A stretch of DNA of 64,000 nt from Nocardioides oleivorans (GCF_004137255.1 NZ_SDWT01000001.1:2542001-2606000); one strand, 5' to 3'; shown: positions 42,689 to 53,200, counted from the first letter of the stretch. A program made the numbers and translations. Notes: generated from the sequence alone by a model not told the origin.

Positions 42689-43611
42689 CGGTTCGTGTGG
42701 TGGGTGACGAAGCCGTGCCGCTCGTAGAGCGCGATCGCTCCGACGTTGGCGGTCTCGACGTGGAGCATCGCAGTCGTGGCGCCGCGTGAGGCGCCCCAGT
42801 CGAGGAGCTCGGCCAGCACGGCGGTCGCGAGCCCACGGCGTCGGTGGGCGGACTCGACCTCGAGCCCCTCGACCAGCAGCCAGTCGCCGGACAGCACGCC
42901 CCGGCCGGTCGCCGTACCCCCGTCGAGGGTGGCAGCTGCCGCCGTCGTCGTCTCGTCGACCTCTGCCGTGACGTCGGGTGCGACCGACCTCAGCGACCGC
43001 AGGGCGCGCGCGACCGAGGCGAGCTGGGCGTGGGCGTCGCCGTCGCCGGTGGACGAGAACCCCAGCGGGGCCAGTGCCTGCTCGATGTGCGACCCGCGCT
43101 GCACCTGGACGTACGCCGTCTGCTCGCGCGCTGCGTAGAACTCGCGGACCCGGAAGGCGACGTCCGCCCACCCGATGCCCGGTGCGTCCATCGCGAGGGC
43201 GGAGTTGCCGCGACGACGCAGCCGGCCGCCGTGCGGGGGAGAGGCGCGCAGCAGCCAGTCGCCGAGGGGCTCGGTCTCCAGGGAGGACCAGAGGGCGCCC
43301 ACGTGCTCCTCGACCTGGCGGGCGCCGATCCGCGACCTGACTGACGCCCGCGGTGGCACCGGCTTGCCCGTGACGACGTCTGCCAGCGCGATGGTGACCG
43401 GACCGACCCTGTCGGGGGGACCGTCCCGGTCGATGGTCAGCGCGTCCGCGCCCCACGACGTGCAGACGCCGAGGACGTCGCTGGCGCGGCCGTCGGCGAG
43501 GAGGTGGCGCACGACGACGCGCTGGCCGACGACGTGCGGACCGAGGGTGTGACGACCCACGTCCGGATCGCCACGTGTCTCGCCGGAGTGGGGTTCTGAC
43601 GTCTCGGGCAC
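42670..43611 (-). CDS. Two-domain GNAT acetyltransferase (Rv0428c-like)
   Basis: 313 residues from the ATG at 43611. An N-terminal SH3-like barrel (about 25-85; VVGQRVVVRHLL, TIALADVVTGKPVPP) is joined to GNAT sequence; GDWLLRASPPHGGRLRRRGNSALAM and LEVESAHRRRGLATAVLAELLDWG (acetyl-CoA loop) followed by LHVETANVGAIALYERHGF. This is the arrangement of the mycobacterial Rv0428c group, whose substrate is unknown. I considered MshD but its tandem GNAT architecture is different. Divergent from fdxA, 65 bp apart. Confidence 0.85.
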   Translation of the reverse strand: MPETSEPHSGETRGDPDVGRHTLGPHVVGQRVVVRHLLADGRASDVLGVCTSWGADALTIDRDGPPDRVGPVTIALADVVTGKPVPPRASVRSRIGARQVEEHVGALWSSLETEPLGDWLLRASPPHGGRLRRRGNSALAMDAPGIGWADVAFRVREFYAAREQTAYVQVQRGSHIEQALAPLGFSSTGDGDAHAQLASVARALRSLRSVAPDVTAEVDETTTAAAATLDGGTATGRGVLSGDWLLVEGLEVESAHRRRGLATAVLAELLDWGASRGATTAMLHVETANVGAIALYERHGFVTHHTNRYLTGR

Positions 43612-43676
43612 TCCTCGGATACTAGAGTGGAGGAGTTCTGCTCGTCGTTTCCCCGCGTTGCCCCCAGGAGGCCCTG

Positions 43677-44003
43677 ATGACCTACGTCATCGCCCAGCCG
43701 TGCGTCGACCTCAAGGACCGCGCGTGCGTCGACGAATGTCCGGTCGACTGCATCTACGAGGGCAAGCGGATGCTCTACATCCACCCTGACGAGTGCGTCG
43801 ACTGCGGCGCCTGCGAGCCGGTCTGCCCGGTCGAGGCGATCTTCTACGAGGACGACACCCCGGAGGAGTGGAAGGGCTTCTACGACGCCAACGTGCACTT
43901 CTTCGACGACCTCGGCTCGCCCGGCGGCGCCGCGAAGATGGGCGTCATCGAAGCCGACCACGAGCTGGTCGCCGCGCTGCCCCCGCAGGAGCACGACGAG
44001 TGA
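43677..44003 (+). CDS. fdxA: 7Fe ferredoxin FdxA
   Basis: 108 residues. C9, C17, C21 and C25 in the first part and [12 protein letters not shown] in the second give a 3Fe-4S plus 4Fe-4S ferredoxin, nearly identical in plan to mycobacterial FdxA/FdxC (MTYVIA start, [28 protein letters not shown] block). AGGAGG stands 6 bases before the ATG. The dapC start overlaps its stop (GTGA). It is a candidate electron donor to the P450 at 32438. Confidence 0.96.
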   Translation: MTYVIAQPCVDLKDRACVDECPVDCIYEGKRMLYIHPDECVDCGACEPVCPVEAIFYEDDTPEEWKGFYDANVHFFDDLGSPGGAAKMGVIEADHELVAALPPQEHDE

Positions 44004-45106
44004 TCCCCCAGCCGGTCTCCGGCCGGCTGCCTGACTTCCCCTGGGACAGGCTCACGACGTACGCCGCCACGGCGCGCGCCCACGTCGACGGGGTCTGCGA
44101 CCTGTCGATCGGCACGCCCGTCGACCCGACGCCCGCCGTCGTCCAGGACGCGCTGCGCGCGGCCACCGACTCGCCGGGCTACCCGACGACGATCGGCCTC
44201 GAGGCGACGCGGCAGGCGGCGATCGACTGGCTGGCGCGCCGCCACGGCGTGACGGGCCTCGGCCTCGACGGCGTGCTGCCCGTGACGGGCTCCAAGGAGC
44301 TCATCGCGCACCTCGCGCTCCAGCTCGGGATCGGACCCGGCGACCTCGTCGGCTACCCGGAGCTGGCCTACCCGACCTACGAGGTGGGCGCCGCCCTCGC
44401 CGGCGCCGACGCGATCGCCGCCGACTCCCTGACGGCGTTCGGCCCACGCACCCCGCGGCTGCTCTGGATCAACAGCCCGTCGAACCCGTCGGGCCGCGTG
44501 CTGCCGCTCGAGCACCTGCGCAAGGTCGTCGACTGGTCCCGCGAGCGCGGCACGGTCCTGGTCTCCGACGAGTGCTACATCGAGTGCGCCTGGGAGGGCG
44601 ACGCGCCGCTCTCGATCCTCGACCCGCAGGTCAACGGCGGCTCGCTCGACGGGCTGCTCGCCGTCCACTCCCTCTCCAAGCGCTCCAACCTCGCCGGCTA
44701 CCGCTGCGCCTTCGTCGCTGGCGACCCGGCCCTGGTCGGTGAGCTGCTCGCGGTCCGCAAGAACCTCGGCCTGATGATGCCCGGCCCCCTCCAGCACGCC
44801 ATGGTCGCCGCACTCGACGACGACGCGCACGCCGACGAGCAGCACGGTCGGTACGCCGCCCGCCGCGCCGCGCTGCGCGCCGCGCTCGAGGGTGCCGGGT
44901 TCCGCATCGACCACTCCGAGGCCTCGCTCTACCTCTGGGCGACGCGCGACGAGGACTGCTGGAAGACGGTCGCCGACCTCGCCGGCCTCGGGATCCTGGT
45001 CGCGCCGGGGGAGTTCTACGGCGCCGCCGGCCGCCGGCACGTCCGGGTCGCCTTCACCGCGACCGACGAGCGCGTCGCCGCTGCGGTCGCCCGCCTCTCC
45101 CACTGA
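44000..45106 (+). CDS. dapC: N-succinyldiaminopimelate aminotransferase DapC
   Basis: 368 residues from the GTG at 44000, which overlaps the fdxA stop. PLP fold-type I aminotransferase: [14 protein letters not shown] near the start, [14 protein letters not shown] for the cofactor phosphate, [18 protein letters not shown] and Lys227 in [13 protein letters not shown] as the PLP lysine. The fdxA-dapC order is conserved in actinobacteria. It acts in the succinylase branch of lysine/DAP synthesis, where dapD, 1.2 kb away on the other strand, makes the previous intermediate. Confidence 0.95.
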   Translation: MIPQPVSGRLPDFPWDRLTTYAATARAHVDGVCDLSIGTPVDPTPAVVQDALRAATDSPGYPTTIGLEATRQAAIDWLARRHGVTGLGLDGVLPVTGSKELIAHLALQLGIGPGDLVGYPELAYPTYEVGAALAGADAIAADSLTAFGPRTPRLLWINSPSNPSGRVLPLEHLRKVVDWSRERGTVLVSDECYIECAWEGDAPLSILDPQVNGGSLDGLLAVHSLSKRSNLAGYRCAFVAGDPALVGELLAVRKNLGLMMPGPLQHAMVAALDDDAHADEQHGRYAARRAALRAALEGAGFRIDHSEASLYLWATRDEDCWKTVADLAGLGILVAPGEFYGAAGRRHVRVAFTATDERVAAAVARLSH

Positions 45107-45171
45107 CGCCCCGGACGCCCGCCCGATTGGCGTCGCCCGGTCGGGGTGGGCCCCGGTCGGCGTCGGCCCGC

Positions 45172-45221
45172 GCGGTGAGTGAGCCACATCCCGGCGAGCG
45201 CGCATGTGGCTGCGGCACCGC
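45172..45221. repeat. Dispersed imperfect palindrome, copy C
   Basis: Outer arms GCGGTG / CACCGC (45172-45177, 45216-45221), inner arms GCCACAT / ATGTGGC (45183-45189, 45204-45210), 5x5 internal loop and a 14-nt loop of different sequence from copies A and B. It stands 65 bp after the dapC stop, between convergent genes. The rest of the 231-bp gap 45107-45337 shows nothing I can name. Confidence 0.8.
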
Positions 45222-45337
45222 TCGCCAGCGCCTCGGATGAGCTGTGCACCCGAGTCTCCCGCTTCGGCACCCAGATCTCGGCCGACAAGCGGGGTGGTCA
45301 CCGGATATCCGGAGACTCCAGCCGAGAAGGCCGCCGC

Positions 45338-46303
45338 TCAGTCGAGGACGTCGACGTGGACGTGGTCACGGTGCTCGAGGATCGCCCGGTCGCCGGAGGA
45401 CGACGACGGGACGCGGTAGTCGCGCCAGCCGGCGCTGGAGCGGCGGGCCTGCCAGATCCGGTCGTCGAAGATGATCGTGCCCAGGTCGAGCCGGTCGGCG
45501 TTGGCGACGAGGTAGGTCGCGAGCGCCCAGCCGCGCTTGCGGTTGTCGGCGTTGACCGGGCGGTAGAAGACGTCGATCGCGCGACCCTCGTAGTGCGCGG
45601 AACCCTCCATGTGGCCGGTCGAGACGCCGGCGGGCTCGAACCCGCCGAGCGACAGGGTGCCGAAGCGGTCCTCGAGGTCGGCGCGGACGGCGGCCGCGCG
45701 CGGGACGAGCCCCGAGGGGTCGAGGTCGTCGCTGGCCTCGTCGGCGTCGCCCGGCACCTCGCACCACAGCGCCTCGGGCGAGTTGCCGGTGAGCGCCGAG
45801 GCCAGGGCACGGCCGTCGGCCTCGTGGTCGGCGTACGCGTCGGGGTACGCCGAGCGCTGCACCTCCTGCGCGGCGACGGTGATCTCCATCGTCTCGTAGC
45901 CCTCGACCTGGGCGAGCGCGTCGTAGAACGCGTTGGTCGCGTAGACCGGGTCCGTCAGCTCCGCGACGGTGCCCCAGCCCTGCGAGGGCCGCTGCTGGAA
46001 GAGGCCGACGGAGTCCCGGTCGCCGTAGTCGATGTTGTAGAGCTTCGACTCCTGGAACGCCGTCGCCAGCGCGATGCTCGCGGCACGCGCGGGCATGCCG
46101 CGCTCGATCGAGATCGCCGTGATGAGGGAGGCGTTCTCCGCCTGCTCGAGGTCGATGTCGACGGTGTGGCCGTCGACCTCGGCCGTGCAGCCGGTGCTGG
46201 CGAACGGTGTGGGGACGGTGCCCCGGTCGACGAGGACGAGCGCGGTGGCGACGGCCCCGATGGCCACCACCGCTCCGATGGTGGCCGACCGCAGGGTCGG
46301 CAC
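45338..46303 (-). CDS. Secreted or membrane-anchored cell-wall enzyme, transglycosylase-like plus C-terminal peptidase-like domain
   Basis: 321 residues from a GTG at 46303. An N-terminal helix (about 6-25) acts as signal or anchor. IALATAFQESKLYNIDYGDRDSVGLFQQRPSQGWG (about 75-110) is the lysozyme-like transglycosylase motif with its catalytic Glu. The C-terminal third has HMEGSAHYEGRAIDVFY and ILEHRDHVHVDV, which match ARB-07466-like (metallo-carboxypeptidase type) domains with possible zinc His/Asp ligands. It should act on peptidoglycan. The gene lies 8 bp after dapD on the same strand, linking wall precursor supply with wall modification. Confidence 0.8.
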   Translation of the reverse strand: MPTLRSATIGAVVAIGAVATALVLVDRGTVPTPFASTGCTAEVDGHTVDIDLEQAENASLITAISIERGMPARAASIALATAFQESKLYNIDYGDRDSVGLFQQRPSQGWGTVAELTDPVYATNAFYDALAQVEGYETMEITVAAQEVQRSAYPDAYADHEADGRALASALTGNSPEALWCEVPGDADEASDDLDPSGLVPRAAAVRADLEDRFGTLSLGGFEPAGVSTGHMEGSAHYEGRAIDVFYRPVNADNRKRGWALATYLVANADRLDLGTIIFDDRIWQARRSSAGWRDYRVPSSSSGDRAILEHRDHVHVDVLD

Positions 46304-46311
46304 GCGGCCCG

Positions 46312-47250
46312 CTAGTTGGCGTGCAGCGCCGCGTTGAGGGCGATCCCGTCGCCCTTCCACGGCACTGCCTCGATGGCGCCGCTGACCGAGTTGCGGCGGA
46401 AGAGGACGTTGTCGACGCCCGACAGGGTGGCGGCCTTCACGACCTGCGGCTTGCCGTCGATGTCGGAGACGGTGACCTTGGTGCCGGCGGTGACGTAGCA
46501 GCCGGCCTCGACCACGCAGTCGTTGCCGAGCGAGATGCCGATGCCGGCGTTGGCGCCGAGCAGGCAGCGCTCGCCGATGGAGATGACCTCCTTGCCGCCA
46601 CCGGACAGGGTGCCCATGATCGAGGAGCCGCCGCCGATGTCGGAGCCGTCGCCGACCACGACGCCGCCGGAGATCCGGCCCTCGACCATCGAGGCGCCGA
46701 GCGTGCCGGCGTTGAAGTTCACGAAGCCCTCGTGCATGACGGTCGTGCCCTCGGCGAGGTGGGCGCCGAGGCGGACCCGGTCGGCGTCGCCGATGCGGAC
46801 ACCGGTCGGCACGACGTAGTCGGTCATCCGCGGGAACTTGTCGACGCCGAATACCTGGACGACGTGGCCGGGCACGACCATCCGCAGCTTGGCGCGGACC
46901 TCCTCGAAGCCCTCGACCGCGCACGGGCCGGCAGAGGTCCACACGACGTTGGTGAGGAGGCCGAAGATGCCGTCGAGGTTGAGGCCGTGCGGCTTCACGA
47001 GCCGGTGGGAGAGCAGGTGCAGCCGCAGCCAGACGTCCTCGGTGCTGGCCGGGGCGTCGTCCAGGTCGGCGATCTCGACGAGGCGTACGACGCGCGTCGT
47101 CCCGCGCAGGTCGTCCTCGCCGCCGTCGAGGTGGGCGAGCTCCGCCGAGGGTCCGGCCCCGGTCGCGCCGAGCACGGGGGAGGGGAACCACGCGTCGAGG
47201 ACGGTGTCGCCGTGGAGGGTCAGCAGGCCGTAGCCGGAAGCAGCAGTCAC
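46312..47250 (-). CDS. dapD: Tetrahydrodipicolinate N-succinyltransferase DapD
   Basis: 312 residues from a GTG at 47250. Left-handed beta-helix enzyme of DAP/lysine synthesis, using succinyl-Co[40 protein letters not shown] is the hexapeptide repeat block, with [23 protein letters not shown] and [20 protein letters not shown] following, all typical of the actinobacterial DapD. A longer frame to 47322 is possible but starts in the divergent promoter. The cell-wall enzyme gene follows after 8 bp. Confidence 0.95.
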   Translation of the reverse strand: MTAASGYGLLTLHGDTVLDAWFPSPVLGATGAGPSAELAHLDGGEDDLRGTTRVVRLVEIADLDDAPASTEDVWLRLHLLSHRLVKPHGLNLDGIFGLLTNVVWTSAGPCAVEGFEEVRAKLRMVVPGHVVQVFGVDKFPRMTDYVVPTGVRIGDADRVRLGAHLAEGTTVMHEGFVNFNAGTLGASMVEGRISGGVVVGDGSDIGGGSSIMGTLSGGGKEVISIGERCLLGANAGIGISLGNDCVVEAGCYVTAGTKVTVSDIDGKPQVVKAATLSGVDNVLFRRNSVSGAIEAVPWKGDGIALNAALHAN

Positions 47251-47369
47251 CCGGCCAAGCCTACGGATCGGGTCCCACGAGGAACGAAAGTAGGGTTTCC
47301 GGGTCGGTGTGCGCCGGGGCACACTGACCGGACCGGAGGGGGTCCGGCGTCGTACGGGGAGGACCGCAC

Positions 47370-48617
47370 ATGCGCAGGCACGTCTCGATCACGAGCACCA
47401 TCGGACTGGTCGCCGCGCTGGTCGCGGCCGTGACCGCCGCCCCGGCCACCGCGGCGGACGAGGAGCCCCGGGTCGCGCCCCGCTCGTTCGAGATGCGCGC
47501 GCCCGCCTCGTCGTCGTACCGCACCGGGGAGGCGTCGCAGCTGCTCAGCGGCTCCGCCACCTTCAGTCCGGCCAACCGCATGCCCGGCATGCCGACGAGC
47601 ACCCAGCCGCAGCACCAGTTCTCGATGCCCGCGGGCAGCCTCACGGTGAACGTGAGCTACGGCTACCACTGGCAGACCGACGCGCTGACCTACAACTACA
47701 GCCTCGACACCGAGATGCTCGGGCCCGACCCGTCCGGCACCACGCGCACCATGCTCGGGTTCGGAGCCGCCCGCAACGGCACCTGCCAGCTCGAGGAGGA
47801 GACCTACGCCTGGGTCTACAGCACCATCCCCGACGTCCTCCTCTACGACAACAAGGACACCCCCGACCTCGCGAGCGCCGCCGGATGGGACTGCGCGGTG
47901 CTCCTCGTCGACGCCGGGCCGGGGACGACGCCGTACGACGTCTTCATCGCGCCCTTCGACAAGGAGGTCGCGGTCCCGCAGCTCAGCGTGCAGGCGCCGA
48001 AGCGCGACCGGCTGGTGAAGAAGGTGTGGACCCGCATCCCGGTGAAGGTGGCGAACGCCGCACCCGAGGGTGTCGACGCGCGTGACGTCGTGGTCACCGG
48101 GACCGGCAAGGGCGTGAAGGTGCGCCCGTTCGAGGTGGGCACGCTCGAGGGCTTGGACGACACCGAGGGCTACGTCTGGGCCAGGCTGACCAGGCCGAAG
48201 GCGACGCTCAGCCTCGTCGTGAGCGAGAAGGGCGAGGCGCTCGGCCGCTCGTCGGTGAAGCTGCGGACGCGACCGGCTCCGGCGCCTCCGCGCGCCGGGT
48301 CGTGGTCGGCCTCGGGCGTCGACTTCACCGTGCGCGGCGGCAAGGTCCGCGGCTTCTCCATCCAGACGCAGACGCGCTGCGGCGGCTACCCCGACCTCCC
48401 GACCACCACCACCAACACCTACTCCTTCGTGACGACCGCGATCCCGCGCAACAACGAGCTCGTCGGCACCGAGCGCAAGGAGGGAGGCGACGCGGCCTAC
48501 TCGGCCTACCTCGAGATCGAGTTCGTCAGCCCCACCAAGGCGGTCGGGAAGTTCTCCTACTACGGCCCCGCCCGGTGCGTCGCGGTCGACGGGTTCTCCG
48601 CGAAGCGGAAGCGCTAG
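47370..48617 (+). CDS. Secreted protein of unknown function
   Basis: 415 residues. A signal peptide (1-28, cut near ATA-AD) predicts export. A first domain (about 30-205) with [33 protein letters not shown] and WDCAVLLVD contains two cysteines that may bridge. A middle CARDB/Ig-like part (about 210-300; [30 protein letters not shown]) follows, and a C-terminal part (310-415) with two cysteines. No family recognised. It is divergent from dapD (119 bp between starts) and convergent with the DinB gene. Confidence 0.75.
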   Translation: MRRHVSITSTIGLVAALVAAVTAAPATAADEEPRVAPRSFEMRAPASSSYRTGEASQLLSGSATFSPANRMPGMPTSTQPQHQFSMPAGSLTVNVSYGYHWQTDALTYNYSLDTEMLGPDPSGTTRTMLGFGAARNGTCQLEEETYAWVYSTIPDVLLYDNKDTPDLASAAGWDCAVLLVDAGPGTTPYDVFIAPFDKEVAVPQLSVQAPKRDRLVKKVWTRIPVKVANAAPEGVDARDVVVTGTGKGVKVRPFEVGTLEGLDDTEGYVWARLTRPKATLSLVVSEKGEALGRSSVKLRTRPAPAPPRAGSWSASGVDFTVRGGKVRGFSIQTQTRCGGYPDLPTTTTNTYSFVTTAIPRNNELVGTERKEGGDAAYSAYLEIEFVSPTKAVGKFSYYGPARCVAVDGFSAKRKR

Positions 48618-48624
48618 TACGCCG

Positions 48625-49161
48625 TCACTGACCCGTGCGGCCGTCGACGCACTCCCGGACGAGGTCGGCGTGGCCGCAGTGGCGGGCGTACTCCTCGATC
48701 ATGTGGACGATGATGTCGCGCACCTCCGTGGGGTCGCCGTGGACGTCGACGACCGTGTCGAGGTCGGTGCGGTCGAGCACCTCGCGGGCGTAGGCGATCT
48801 CGTCCTGCCACAGCGCGTGGGACGCCCGGACCAGCTCGTCGTCGACCTCGGGGAAGGTAAACCCGGTGTCGCCGCCCTCCTCCTGGAAGAGCCGCGGGAT
48901 GTCCATCCGCTCCTCGATCACCCGGCGGAACCAGCTCTGCTCGACCCGCGCCATGTGGCGTACCAGCCCGAGCAGCGAGATGTTCGACGGCGGGACCGCC
49001 TTCGTCGCCAGCTGCTCGGCCGTGAGCCCGTCGCACTTGAGCGCCAGGGTCCCGCGGTAGTGCTCGAGGTAGCCCACCAGGCAGGCCTTCTCGCCCGTGG
49101 TGGGCCCTGCCTGCATCCGGGGGTCCTCGTCCTCGGGCAGCCACATGCCGTTGAAGTTCAT
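48625..49161 (-). CDS. DinB family protein
   Basis: 178 residues from the ATG at 49161. Four-helix DinB/DUF664 fold: EKACLVGYLEHYRGTLALKCDGLTAEQLATKA, LLGLVRHMARVEQSWFRRV with the first metal His, and IIVHMIEEYARHCGHADLVRE with the HxxxxxxHxxH-like set in the last helix. Family members bind divalent metal, and some are thiol transferases that use mycothiol or bacillithiol. No signal peptide; cytoplasmic. Confidence 0.88.
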   Translation of the reverse strand: MNFNGMWLPEDEDPRMQAGPTTGEKACLVGYLEHYRGTLALKCDGLTAEQLATKAVPPSNISLLGLVRHMARVEQSWFRRVIEERMDIPRLFQEEGGDTGFTFPEVDDELVRASHALWQDEIAYAREVLDRTDLDTVVDVHGDPTEVRDIIVHMIEEYARHCGHADLVRECVDGRTGQ

Positions 49162-49279
49162 GGGCCGCAGCCTTCCGCACGCCGACCAGCGGACCAAACG
49201 ACTTGTTCGGTCCGTCGTCCGGCGTCTCCCTCACCTGCGGTGGTCCATCTGCCACTGGACTACCGACCCCGGACGGGGC

Positions 49280-49477
49280 TCAGTCACGGTCGGGGACGAA
49301 GACCTCGTCGACCCGGACCTCGAAGAGCCGGCTGATCCGGAAGGCGAGGGACAGGCGGGGGTCGAAGTGGCCCTTCTCGATCGAGATGACCGTCTGTCGC
49401 GAGACACCGAGGGCGGTGGCGCACTCGCCTTGGGACATGCCTGCCTCTTCCCGCAGGAGCTTGAGGGTGTTGTGCAT
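49280..49477 (-). CDS. Short XRE family transcriptional regulator
   Basis: 65 residues. LKLLREEAGMSQGECATALGVSRQTVISIEKGHFDPRLSLAFRISRLFEVRVDEVF-type sequence is a complete HTH_3 domain with nothing else. The ATG at 49477 overlaps the stop of the membrane protein gene by one base (TGATG). Such regulators usually sit with small membrane proteins and probably repress their own operon; candidate binding sites are at 49913 and 49951. Confidence 0.9.
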   Translation of the reverse strand: MHNTLKLLREEAGMSQGECATALGVSRQTVISIEKGHFDPRLSLAFRISRLFEVRVDEVFVPDRD

Positions 49478-49884
49478 CAGGCCTCCCGGCGGCGGATCAC
49501 GGCCAGCCGGACCGCGAAGTCGCCGAGGGCGAGGAGGACGAAGAGCCACAGCGGTGCGCCGCGGGTGTCGAGCACCGAGGTGGCGAACACGGTCAGGCCC
49601 ATGGCCACCACGGTGTCGAAGAACGCGCCGCTGCTGGCGCGGGTGGTCCACTGCTTCTCGATCGAGTCCTCGTGCTCCTCGGGATGCTCGGTGCGGTCGA
49701 GCAGCACCGCACCGAGCGCGAGGGCGAACGGGAACGTGAGGGAGGCGAACACCGCGAAGACGACAGCGGCGGGAGCATCGGTGCGTACGGCGGCGGCCCC
49801 GGCGCCGACGGCGAGTGCGACGACGAACGCGGGCACCGACGCCTTCAGCCAGGGGATCGACGATGACTGCGTGGCGGTGGTCAT
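49477..49884 (-). CDS. Membrane protein partner of the XRE regulator
   Basis: 135 residues from the ATG at 49884, four hydrophobic segments (about 12-30, 36-60, 82-102, 105-122). WTTRASSGAFFDTVVAMGL and WLFVLLALGDFAVRLAVIRR are visible between them. It fits the small membrane proteins often found with short XRE regulators, of unknown function. Translation is coupled to the regulator. Confidence 0.75.
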   Translation of the reverse strand: MTTATQSSSIPWLKASVPAFVVALAVGAGAAAVRTDAPAAVVFAVFASLTFPFALALGAVLLDRTEHPEEHEDSIEKQWTTRASSGAFFDTVVAMGLTVFATSVLDTRGAPLWLFVLLALGDFAVRLAVIRRREA

Positions 49885-49912
49885 GGGCGTGCTCCCTCGA
49901 TCTGTGTAAAAC

Positions 49913-49970
49913 TTCTTTGACATCGAGAACGGTGCCCGACCGGCCGGTGCATGTCAAGTTTCTTTGACAT
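49913..49970. promoter_or_regulatory. Candidate operator of the XRE operon
   Basis: TTCTTTGACAT occurs at 49913-49923 and again at 49960-49970. The second is part of a 20-bp inverted repeat ATGTCAA - 6 nt - TTGACAT (49951-49970). The stretch is locally AT-rich and lies 29-86 bp before the start of the membrane protein gene. TTGACA at 49964-49969 is also a perfect -35 hexamer 33-38 bases before T-box Stem I of ileS, so the site could serve both transcripts, though no clear -10 is visible. Confidence 0.5.
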
Positions 49971-50001
49971 TGTGAAACCGATTGGTCCCGGCTCACGCCA
50001 G

Positions 50002-50219
50002 CGCCGTACGATCGCCGCAGGCGCTTGAGCCGTCATCAGCGGCGAGCCTCGGGAAGAACGGGTACGGCGATCCGGCCGCGGCCCCGGTAGAACCCGACGG
50101 GTACGGCCCGACACAGCCGCAACGAAGCGGGGATCCCCGGATCCCAAGCGAGGTGGTACCGCGGTCACTCGATCGTCCTCGTGGATGACACCCACGAGTC
50201 GAGAGTCGAGCCACACCCC
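50002..50219 (+). promoter_or_regulatory. Translational T-box riboswitch of ileS
   Basis: Stem I base CGCCGTAC / GTACGGCG (50002-50009, 50062-50069) encloses ATC triplets that could be the Ile specifier (50011 or 50034). Antisequestrator: A1 GCGAGG / CCTCGT (50148-50153, 50177-50182, one G-U), 7-nt bulge TGGTACC (50154-50160), A2 GCG / CGT. The exclusive alternative CTCGTGG / CCACGAG (50178-50184, 50192-50198), extendable by CTCGA with TCGAG, covers the purine-rich stretch before the ATG at 50220. It fits the short-Stem-I ileS T-boxes of actinobacteria. This fills most of the 335-bp gap before ileS. Confidence 0.88.
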
Positions 50220-53200
50220 ATGACGTACCCCAAGGTCAGCCACACCGCCCCGGACGAAGGCGCCACCACGGTCGCCAGCAGCCCGCGCTTCCCGGCGATC
50301 GAGGAGGCGGTCCTGGCGTACTGGGACGAGGACGACACCTTCCGCGCGAGCGTCGAGCAGCGCGACGCCGGCGCCGACGGCAGCAACGAGTTCGTCTTCT
50401 ACGACGGCCCGCCCTTCGCCAACGGCCTGCCGCACTACGGCCACCTGCTCACCGGCTACGTCAAGGACCTGATCCCGCGCTACCAGACGATGCGCGGGCA
50501 CAAGGTCGAGCGCCGCTTCGGCTGGGACACCCACGGCCTGCCGGCCGAGCTCGAGGCGATGCGGCTCAACGGCATCAAGACCACCGACGAGATCGTCGAG
50601 CTGGGCATCGAGAAGTTCAACGAGGCCTGCCGCCAGAGCGTGCTCAAGTACACCGGCGAGTGGCGCGACTACGTCACCCGCCAGGCGCGCTGGGTCGACT
50701 TCGACCACGACTACCGCACCATGAACCCGGAGTTCATGGAGTCGGTCATCTGGGCCTTCAAGCAGCTGCACGAGAAGGGCCTGGTCTACGAGGGCTTCCG
50801 CGTGCTGCCCTACTGCTGGCAGGACGAGACGCCGCTGTCGAACCACGAGCTGCGGATGGACGACGACGTCTACCAGATGCGCCAGGACCCGGCCGTCACC
50901 GTCGGCTACGACATCACGACCGAGGGTCCGTTCCGGGGAGTCAAGGTGATGATCTGGACGACGACCCCGTGGACCCTGCCGTCCAACCTCGCCGTCATGG
51001 TCGGGGAGGACATCGACTACGTGGTGGTCGAGTCCGACGGCCCCACCGGCAGCACCGAGCGCTACCTGCTCGCCGAGGCCCGCGTGGCGTCGTACGCCCG
51101 GGAGCTGGGCGAGGCACCCACGGTCACCTGGCGCGGCACGGGCGCCGACCTGCTCGGCCTGGAGTACGCCCCGCCGTTCGGCTACTACGCCGGCCACGAC
51201 AGGGCCTTCCGGCTGGTGCCTGCCGAGTTCGTCACGACCACGGACGGCACCGGGCTCGTGCACACCGCCGGCGCCTTCGGTGAGGACGACAAGGTCGTCA
51301 CCGACCGCGAGGGCATCGAGGCCGTCATGCCGGTCGGCAAGGACGGGCGCTTCACCTTCCCGGTCACCGACTACGAGGGCATGCAGGTCTTCGACGCCAA
51401 CCTCCACGTGATCGACCACCTCAAGGCCGCGACCCGGGGCGAGGGGGAGACCGGGAGCGTCACGCCCGGCACCGTCCTCGTCCGCCGCGAGACCTACGAC
51501 CACTCCTACCCTCACTGCTGGCGCTGCCGGCAGCCGCTGATCTACAAGGGCGTCTCGTCGTGGTTCGTCGAGGTGACCAAGGTCAAGGAGCGCCTGATCG
51601 CGCTCAACCAGGACATCCGCTGGGTGCCCGACCACATCAAGGACGGCCAGTTCGGCAAGTGGCTGGAGAACGCCCGTGACTGGTCGATCACCCGCAACCG
51701 CTTCTGGGGCAGCCCGGTGCCGGTGTGGAAGTCCGACGACGAGCAGTACCCCCGCATCGACGTCTACGGCTCCTTCGAGGAGATCGAGCGCGACTTCGGC
51801 ACGCTGCCGCGTGACAAGGACGGCAACCCCGACCTGCACCGGCCGTACGTCGACGACCTGACGCGCCCGAACCCCGACGACCCGACCGGCACGAGCACGA
51901 TGCGCCGCGTCACCGACGTCCTCGACGTCTGGTTCGACTCGGGCTCGATGAGCTTCGCCCAGGTGCACTACCCGTTCGAGAACAAGGACTGGTTCGACAA
52001 CCACTTCCCGGGCGACTTCATCGTCGAGTACATCGGCCAGACGCGCGGCTGGTTCTACACGATGCACGTCCTGGCGGGCGCGATCTTCGACCGTCCGGCG
52101 TTCTCGACGTGCCTGAGCCACGGCATCGTGCTGGGCAACGACGGCCAGAAGATGTCGAAGTCGCTGCGCAACTACCCCGACGTCCGCGAGGTCTTCGACC
52201 GCGACGGCGCCGACGCGATGCGCTGGTTCCTCATGTCCAGCCCGATCCTGCGCGGCGGCAACCTCGTCGTCACCGAGCAGGGCATCCGCGACTCGGTGCG
52301 CCAGGTGCTGATCCCGCTGTGGAACAGCTGGTCCTTCTTCAGCCTCTACGCCAACGCGGCGGGCGAGGGCTCCGGCCACGACGCGACGTGGCGCACGGAC
52401 AGCGCGCACCCGATGGACCGCTACATCCTGGCCAAGCTGCGCGACTACGTCGCCGCGATGACCGACCAGCTCGACAACTACGAGGTGGCCGCGGCGTGCG
52501 ACTCGACCCGCAGCTTCCTCGACGTGCTCACCAACTGGTACATCCGCCGCTCGCGTGACCGCTTCTGGGACGAGGACGCCGACGCGTTCGACACCCTCTA
52601 CACGGTGCTCGAGGTCGTCTGCCGGGTCACCGCTCCGCTGATGCCGCTGACCACGGAGGAGGTCTGGCGCGGTCTCACCGGCGAGCGCTCGGTCCACCTC
52701 ACCGACTGGCCGTCGGTCGACGACCTGCCCGCCGACGACGCGCTGGTCGCGTCGATGGACACCGTCCGCGACGTCTGCTCGGCCGGCTCCGCGCTGCGCA
52801 AGGCCGCCAACCTCCGCAACCGCCTGCCCCTGTCGCGGCTCACGGTGGTCTCCGAGGCCGACCTCACCGGCTTCGAGTCGCTGGTCGCCGACGAGCTCAA
52901 CCTCAAGGCCGTCGACTTGCTCGCCGCCGACGCTCCCGAGGCGGCGGCGTACGGCGTCTCGCAGCGGCTCAGCGTCAACGCCCGCGCCGCCGGGCCGCGC
53001 CTGGGCAAGGACGTCCAGGTCGCCATCAAGGGCTCGAAGTCCGGCGACTGGTCGGTCGCCGAGGACGGCACGGTCACCGCGGGCGGCCTCGCCCTGGTCG
53101 AGGGGGAGTACGCCCTCGAGACGGTGGCCGGCAGCGAGGACGACGACACCGCGATCGGCATGCTGCCGCGAGGTGGCTTCGTCGTCCTCGACACCGCCGT

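Noticed and set aside
42670..43611. Mycothiol synthase MshD
   Set aside because: The protein has an N-terminal SH3-like barrel and one clear acetyl-CoA loop, which fits the Rv0428c group and not the tandem GNAT of MshD.
49280..49884. XRE regulator and membrane protein as a toxin-antitoxin pair
   Set aside because: The membrane protein has four helices and no toxin features; this gene pairing is common as an ordinary autoregulated operon.
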